This document shows, piece after piece, positions 35,809 through 39,295 of a DNA stretch of 39,295 nucleotides (position 1 is the first letter of the stretch; each line of letters begins with the position of its first letter). The DNA is taken from NCBI GenBank assembly GCA_007116495.1, contig SKIJ01000100.1, forward strand, positions 1 to 39,295, written 5' to 3'. A model generated the notes under the pieces. That model did not search any database. It was not told where the DNA came from and saw only the letters and a program-made list of their open reading frames with translations. The translations under genes were made by a program, and so were the position numbers. Source of the stretch: Cryomorphaceae bacterium. GTDB lineage: Bacteria > Bacteroidota > Bacteroidia > Flavobacteriales > Schleiferiaceae.

Positions 35809-36506
35809 TCAAACGTTATACAAAACAGCATACCACGGGTGAGAAGTTTGTTAACGCCCGCCGGATAAACCCCGTCATCACGAACCATTATGTCTGCAAA
35901 TCCAAAAAAACCTTTGATTTGAGGAGACATTTTAAAATATTCAAAAAAGAGATCGAGCCCAACGCCAAACTCATATGAAAAGTCATTGATTGTAATTTTC
36001 AATAACTCCGGGTCAAATACGTTTTCGTTAGAGGCTAAATCAATATTGTATCGCAAACCTGCCAGCAGGTACATCTGGTAATTATCAACACGCTTGCTCT
36101 TTAACTTCAACTCAAGTGGCAATTCGATGAATGACGACTCCACATCGCGAATGATATAGTCACGGCGGTTGAACGTCCGAGAATACACATCGAAGGTTAC
36201 CCGACGCACCGTGGTTGAAAAAGTAGGGTTTAACCGCAAGGCAAAGTAACGCGAGAGCTTAAGCTCAGATATGATGCCTACGTGATAGCCCGGAGTTGTT
36301 TGGGTTACGCCCGATACGTAGTTCTCTACATCGTTTAGATTAGGTTCGTGGCGAATTTGAAAGTCGGTGTAATTAATGCCCAAGTAGAACCCGAAGTGAT
36401 ACGGCTTATTGTTGTAGTTGGGCATATTCTTTTGCGCGCGTATCTGTCCGCGCACATGTGTGGCGGAAAAAACTAAAATAAGAAGCAGTCCAAATGCCGT
36501 ACGCAT
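35805..36506 (-). CDS. porT: T9SS outer-membrane protein PorT/SprT
   Basis: A 233-residue barrel protein with a signal peptide (1-20, ending HVRGQ). The mature part begins NNKPYHFGFYLGINYTDFQI and continues in amphipathic strands to TRGMLFCITFE. The KPYHFGF opening and the place directly after ubiE are those of PorT (SprT in Flavobacterium), a T9SS component needed for secretion of proteases and, in gliding species, for motility. A generic porin-family barrel is the alternative. It follows ubiE by 36 bases and overlaps the FAD dehydrogenase by four. Confidence 0.87.
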   Translation of the reverse strand: MRTAFGLLLILVFSATHVRGQIRAQKNMPNYNNKPYHFGFYLGINYTDFQIRHEPNLNDVENYVSGVTQTTPGYHVGIISELKLSRYFALRLNPTFSTTVRRVTFDVYSRTFNRRDYIIRDVESSFIELPLELKLKSKRVDNYQMYLLAGLRYNIDLASNENVFDPELLKITINDFSYEFGVGLDLFFEYFKMSPQIKGFFGFADIMVRDDGVYPAGVNKLLTRGMLFCITFE

Positions 36507-36542
36507 GGGATGTTTTGTGAAGATAACGAAGAGAACGGTATT

Positions 36543-37277
36543 TTATTTTACACCGCGATAAATAGAAGCAACACCCAGGGTGAGTTTGTGAATGGACGTT
36601 TCGCTATAACCGCAAGACTCCATCACATCGGTAAACGCTTTGCCGTACGGAAAGGCTTCGACCGAAGCCGGCAAGTAAGTATAGGCAGAGCTGTCTTTCG
36701 ATAGCAAGCGGCCAATACCGGGGAGGATGTATTTGAAATAAAATTTGTAAATCTGCGCAAAGGGAAAGATTTCCGGCTGAGAGAATTCAAGCACCAAAAT
36801 TTGTCCACCGGGCTTAAGCACGCGATTCATTTCCTTCATCCCTTTTTCCAGGTTTTCAAAATTACGCACACCAAAAGCCACGGTTACCAAGTCAAAAGAA
36901 TTGTCATCAAAAGGCAAATTCTCACTATCGCCGTAGGTTAATTCGACAAAACCGTCCAACGTTTTGCGCTTCACCTTTTGACGACCGATATCGAGCATGC
37001 CGTTTGAAATGTCAACACCGGTAATTTTTTTTGGTTGCAATTTGGCCAGCGCAATGGCCAAATCACCGGTACCGGTGGCCACGTCGAGGATATAATCGGA
37101 CGACTGCTTACGGGCCATTTTCAGCAAGCGCTTGCGCCACCCTTTGTCAATTCCAAGGGATAAAATGTGGTTCAAACGATCGTAACTGTGGGCAATGTTG
37201 TCAAACATTTGCGCCACCTGCTCTTTTTTACTGCCGTCTCCATCGGCATAGGGACGAACCTCTTTTGATTTACTCAT
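36543..37277 (-). CDS. ubiE: Demethylmenaquinone methyltransferase
   Basis: A 244-residue SAM-dependent methyltransferase that makes menaquinone from demethylmenaquinone, the last step of menaquinone synthesis. Signatures: MFDNIAHSYDRLNHILSLGID (split), motif I DVATGTGDLAIA (65-76), GVDISNGMLDIGR, AFGVRNFENLEKG and VLKPGGQILVLEFSQP. Length and motifs match UbiE/MenG of menaquinone users. A TAATTTTG element lies only four bases before its ATG. It sits between trkH and porT on the same strand. Confidence 0.95.
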   Translation of the reverse strand: MSKSKEVRPYADGDGSKKEQVAQMFDNIAHSYDRLNHILSLGIDKGWRKRLLKMARKQSSDYILDVATGTGDLAIALAKLQPKKITGVDISNGMLDIGRQKVKRKTLDGFVELTYGDSENLPFDDNSFDLVTVAFGVRNFENLEKGMKEMNRVLKPGGQILVLEFSQPEIFPFAQIYKFYFKYILPGIGRLLSKDSSAYTYLPASVEAFPYGKAFTDVMESCGYSETSIHKLTLGVASIYRGVK

Positions 37278-37281
37278 GCGG

Positions 37282-37289
37282 CAAAATTA
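37282..37289 (-). promoter_or_regulatory. -7 element four bases before the ubiE ATG
   Basis: On the minus strand TAATTTTG (exact TAnnTTTG) is followed by CCGC and then the ubiE ATG. The mRNA would start at or next to the start codon. No TTG is present at about 19 bases upstream, so this is a half-site. Confidence 0.45.
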
Positions 37290-37308
37290 GTGTATGCTCT
37301 GCTACTAT

Positions 37309-39144
37309 TTACCCCACCGTGACGTGCGCGGAAGGATATTTATAATTTTTGAATTTTTTAGGCTTCAACAAGGCAAAGGCGAGCGTCAAAACACCCACTC
37401 TACCAATGATCATAGACGCCATAATAGTAATGCGCGAAACGGGAGAAAGTTCAGCCGTTATTCCTCTCGACAAACCTACATTACAAAGTGCACTGACCTG
37501 CTCAAACATCAAATCTACGAAGGGAATATTTGGCTCCATCAATGCAAGGATAAAAATCCCCACGGTGATGCCCGTCAATGTAAAGAGGAAGATCGCAATG
37601 GCCCGCTTCATCAAATCGGTGGAAATGGTGTATTTAAACAGTTCTAATCTTGGTTTTCCACGAATGATGGAATAACCTACAACAAGGAGTAATGCAAATG
37701 TATTGGTCTTAATCCCTCCTGCAGTTGAACCGGGCGCTCCACCGATAAACATGTAAAAAATCATGGCTACAATCATTGCTGTTGACAAAGAACCAATGTC
37801 GATCGTATTAAATCCAGCCGAGCGCAACGTCACCGATTGAAAAAATGAGGCCATGGTTTTTTCTAATGTCGACAATCCTTTTAATTCTAAATCGTATTCA
37901 ATAACAAAAAACAGAACAAAAGCAGATATCAAAAGTGCAACCGAGGCATAGACACTTATTTTCGTATCCATGCGAAATTTACGCCATCGTTCTTTTTTTA
38001 TACGCTTACGGAACCACGTATTGACAATATCACCCAGATTACTAAAGCCTAAGGACCCCATAATAATCAACAAGGCAATGAAGCCATGAAGGGTGATATT
38101 TGCGCCCACTGCCTCATCGGCAAGACCGCCACTTAAGGTTGAAAACCCGGCATTGTTAAAAGCCGAAATGGAATGAAAAATAGAAAAAAACAAGCGCTCG
38201 GCTGAAGAAAGAAACGCTTCGGAATGTCTTACCGTCCAAAAAATCATCACCGCACCAATCACTTCAAATATCAAGACGAAGGCAATCATCTGTTTGAAGA
38301 CCTTGCGGGAGTTTTCCGGAGAATCGGCCAAAACACTGCTTTGTAGCACCGACTGAAACTTCAAGCCAATATTGTTTCGCGCCAAAAACGCCAGCATGGT
38401 AGCAAACGTAACAATGTTTAATCCACCCAATTGAATCAAAACCATAATCACCACCTGTCCTTTAAGCGTGTACACCTCTCCAATATCAACAACGGAAAGT
38501 CCTGTCAAACAACTGGCCGAAATGGAGGTGAATATGGCATCAAAGAATACACCTTTTTGCGATACATTCATCTCAGGGAGCATCAGCAACATAGTACCAA
38601 TGGTTATCAAAAAAACGAGACTTCCAACGAAGAAAAGCGGGGGAGAGAATTTAATTCGATTGAGAAGCATCGTGGACTTCCCTATTTCCAGTGAAACGAT
38701 ATAGAGCAAATAAATCTGTATAAACCCGATGATAAAATCGTTAAACCACTTCACATCGAGTTGTCGACCCAACCAAGCCACCAAATTGACATCGAACAAT
38801 AGAATACTGGCACCATTAATCAGAATAAATCCAATGGCTATCCCTTCTCGCCACGTTTCCCGAAAATACGTCATCGGTTGAAAGCTATAGATATAGCCGA
38901 TAACGTATTTAACCACGTAGAATCCCAGGGAAAAATGAATCAACCACAGCACCACTGTTCTATTCACCCTATCGTCGGGATAGCCGTAATAGTAAACCAG
39001 CGAGCTCAAGACCACCAGCGAAACCAAGGCACTGAAATAATTCAACACCGAAGCCACCTGCTCCTTACTGCCGTACAGTTTGAGGTTAACTCTCTCTCGA
39101 AATGATTTGATCTTACCGGGCATGACGCGGCAAATATCCGTCAT
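37309..39144 (-). CDS. trkH: TrkH-type potassium uptake channel subunit
   Basis: A 611-residue inner-membrane protein for potassium (or sodium) uptake. The four pore loops of the Trk/Ktr/HKT fold are visible with their filter glycines: SCLTGLS, FNNAGFS, RSAGFN and LCNVGLS. An N-terminal extension of about 170 residues adds several membrane helices before the pore core. A regulatory TrkA/KtrA RCK subunit is not in the window on this side; the outgoing gene beyond the right edge is unknown. Two ATGs are possible (39144 and 39123); the first is kept because the leader is intact, though both fit. Confidence 0.93.
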   Translation of the reverse strand: MTDICRVMPGKIKSFRERVNLKLYGSKEQVASVLNYFSALVSLVVLSSLVYYYGYPDDRVNRTVVLWLIHFSLGFYVVKYVIGYIYSFQPMTYFRETWREGIAIGFILINGASILLFDVNLVAWLGRQLDVKWFNDFIIGFIQIYLLYIVSLEIGKSTMLLNRIKFSPPLFFVGSLVFLITIGTMLLMLPEMNVSQKGVFFDAIFTSISASCLTGLSVVDIGEVYTLKGQVVIMVLIQLGGLNIVTFATMLAFLARNNIGLKFQSVLQSSVLADSPENSRKVFKQMIAFVLIFEVIGAVMIFWTVRHSEAFLSSAERLFFSIFHSISAFNNAGFSTLSGGLADEAVGANITLHGFIALLIIMGSLGFSNLGDIVNTWFRKRIKKERWRKFRMDTKISVYASVALLISAFVLFFVIEYDLELKGLSTLEKTMASFFQSVTLRSAGFNTIDIGSLSTAMIVAMIFYMFIGGAPGSTAGGIKTNTFALLLVVGYSIIRGKPRLELFKYTISTDLMKRAIAIFLFTLTGITVGIFILALMEPNIPFVDLMFEQVSALCNVGLSRGITAELSPVSRITIMASMIIGRVGVLTLAFALLKPKKFKNYKYPSAHVTVG

Positions 39145-39178
39145 GTTGGGATAATGGACGAAATTTTTCGTAGGGATT

Positions 39179-39213
39179 GGTAATAATCGAAATAATCGAT
39201 TTTGATAATCAAA
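39179..39213. repeat. Short iterated AT-rich motif upstream of trkH
   Basis: AATAATCGA occurs twice in a row (39182-39190 and 39191-39199 region), followed by ATTTTGATAATCAAA, which repeats the GATAATC core and its reverse. It lies over the expected trkH transcription start and early leader, a position suited to an operator. Confidence 0.4.
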
Positions 39214-39217
39214 TTTA
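39210..39217 (-). promoter_or_regulatory. -7 promoter element for trkH
   Basis: On the minus strand TAAATTTG matches TAnnTTTG exactly. The start would be near 39206, a leader of about 62 bases. Nineteen bases upstream is TTA rather than TTG. Confidence 0.55.
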
Positions 39218-39233
39218 CACCAGCATTAAAATT

Positions 39234-39264
39234 TTGTAAGAAAATATTTATTTTTTTATATTTG
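39234..39264 (+). promoter_or_regulatory. Divergent promoter reading out of the window
   Basis: TTG (39234-39236), a 20-base spacer, then TATATTTG (39257-39264), an exact TAnnTTTG match. It points right, so the gene it serves starts beyond base 39295. The expected start is near 39268, only a few bases before the palindrome at 39275. Confidence 0.65.
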
Positions 39265-39274
39265 CGTGCCGTAG

Positions 39275-39295
39275 GGGCAACCCTTGTGGTTGCCC
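39275..39295. repeat. REP-like palindrome at the window edge
   Basis: GGGCAACC and GGTTGCCC form a perfect 8-bp stem around a CTTGT loop, preceded by GTAG. GTAGGGGCAACCCTTGTGG is a form I recall as a dispersed GC-rich repeat in many bacterial genomes. The block is GC-rich inside an AT-rich intergenic region and is cut by the window end. Confidence 0.6.

Overview
The window reads as chromosomal DNA of a Bacteroidota bacterium, most likely order Flavobacteriales (inference). Support: promoter elements of the Bacteroidota type (TAnnTTTG, in places with TTG about 19 bases upstream), a complete BatABCDE cluster, a type IX secretion (T9SS) component of the PorT type, a secreted protease with a T9SS C-terminal sorting domain, lipoproteins with the export signal Cys-Ser-Asp-Asp-Asp, and an exosortase of the XrtF type next to its usual partner. 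No transposase, phage gene, CRISPR array, rRNA or tRNA was recognised.

Layout. 1-1677 (minus): a membrane protein cut by the window edge and a PIN-PhoH protein. 1847-2674 (plus): kdsA, closed by a two-way terminator. 2749-6387 (minus): a surface-type lipoprotein, then yebC, pth, rplY and prs (translation and PRPP supply), with a near-consensus promoter before prs. 6641-8489 (plus): a lysyl-endopeptidase-like T9SS cargo overlapping a small lipoprotein gene. 8474-10526 (minus): nnr and coaE (NAD(P)HX repair and the last step of CoA synthesis). 10649-19953 (minus): a long run transcribed moxR - DUF58 - membrane protein - batA - batB - batC - batD - batE - rsgA - a 57-residue Cys-rich protein (DUF5522-like); nearly all these genes overlap or abut. 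20149-22118 (minus): two phenylacetate/beta-oxidation genes (paaH-like, paaG). 22297-25023: an Old Yellow Enzyme, an outer-membrane barrel and an OmpA-type lipoprotein. 25002-27444 (minus): DUF6913-like gene - dapA - xrtF - XrtF-associated protein. 27532-30591: a secreted propeller-like protein, an NAD(P)-binding protein, a 434-base gap with little in it, and a rhomboid protease. 30884-34218: AlkB-family hydroxylase, tandem universal stress protein, MFS transporter. 34246-39144 (minus): trkH, ubiE, porT and an FAD dehydrogenase. The right edge holds a divergent promoter and a REP-like palindrome.

How the genes work together: the MoxR/DUF58/Bat set forms a membrane-associated AAA+/VWA/TPR complex linked in Bacteroides to oxygen tolerance. 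PorT and the protease represent the T9SS machine and a cargo. XrtF and its partner form an orphan sorting system with no recognisable substrate in this window.

Much of the window is ordinary core genome. The points most worth a second look are the orphan exosortase pair, two tiny or fragmentary coding stretches that length cut-offs miss (10649-10822 and 20103-20159), the -7 elements only four bases before ATG in two genes, and the palindrome placed at the start of an outgoing transcript at the right edge.
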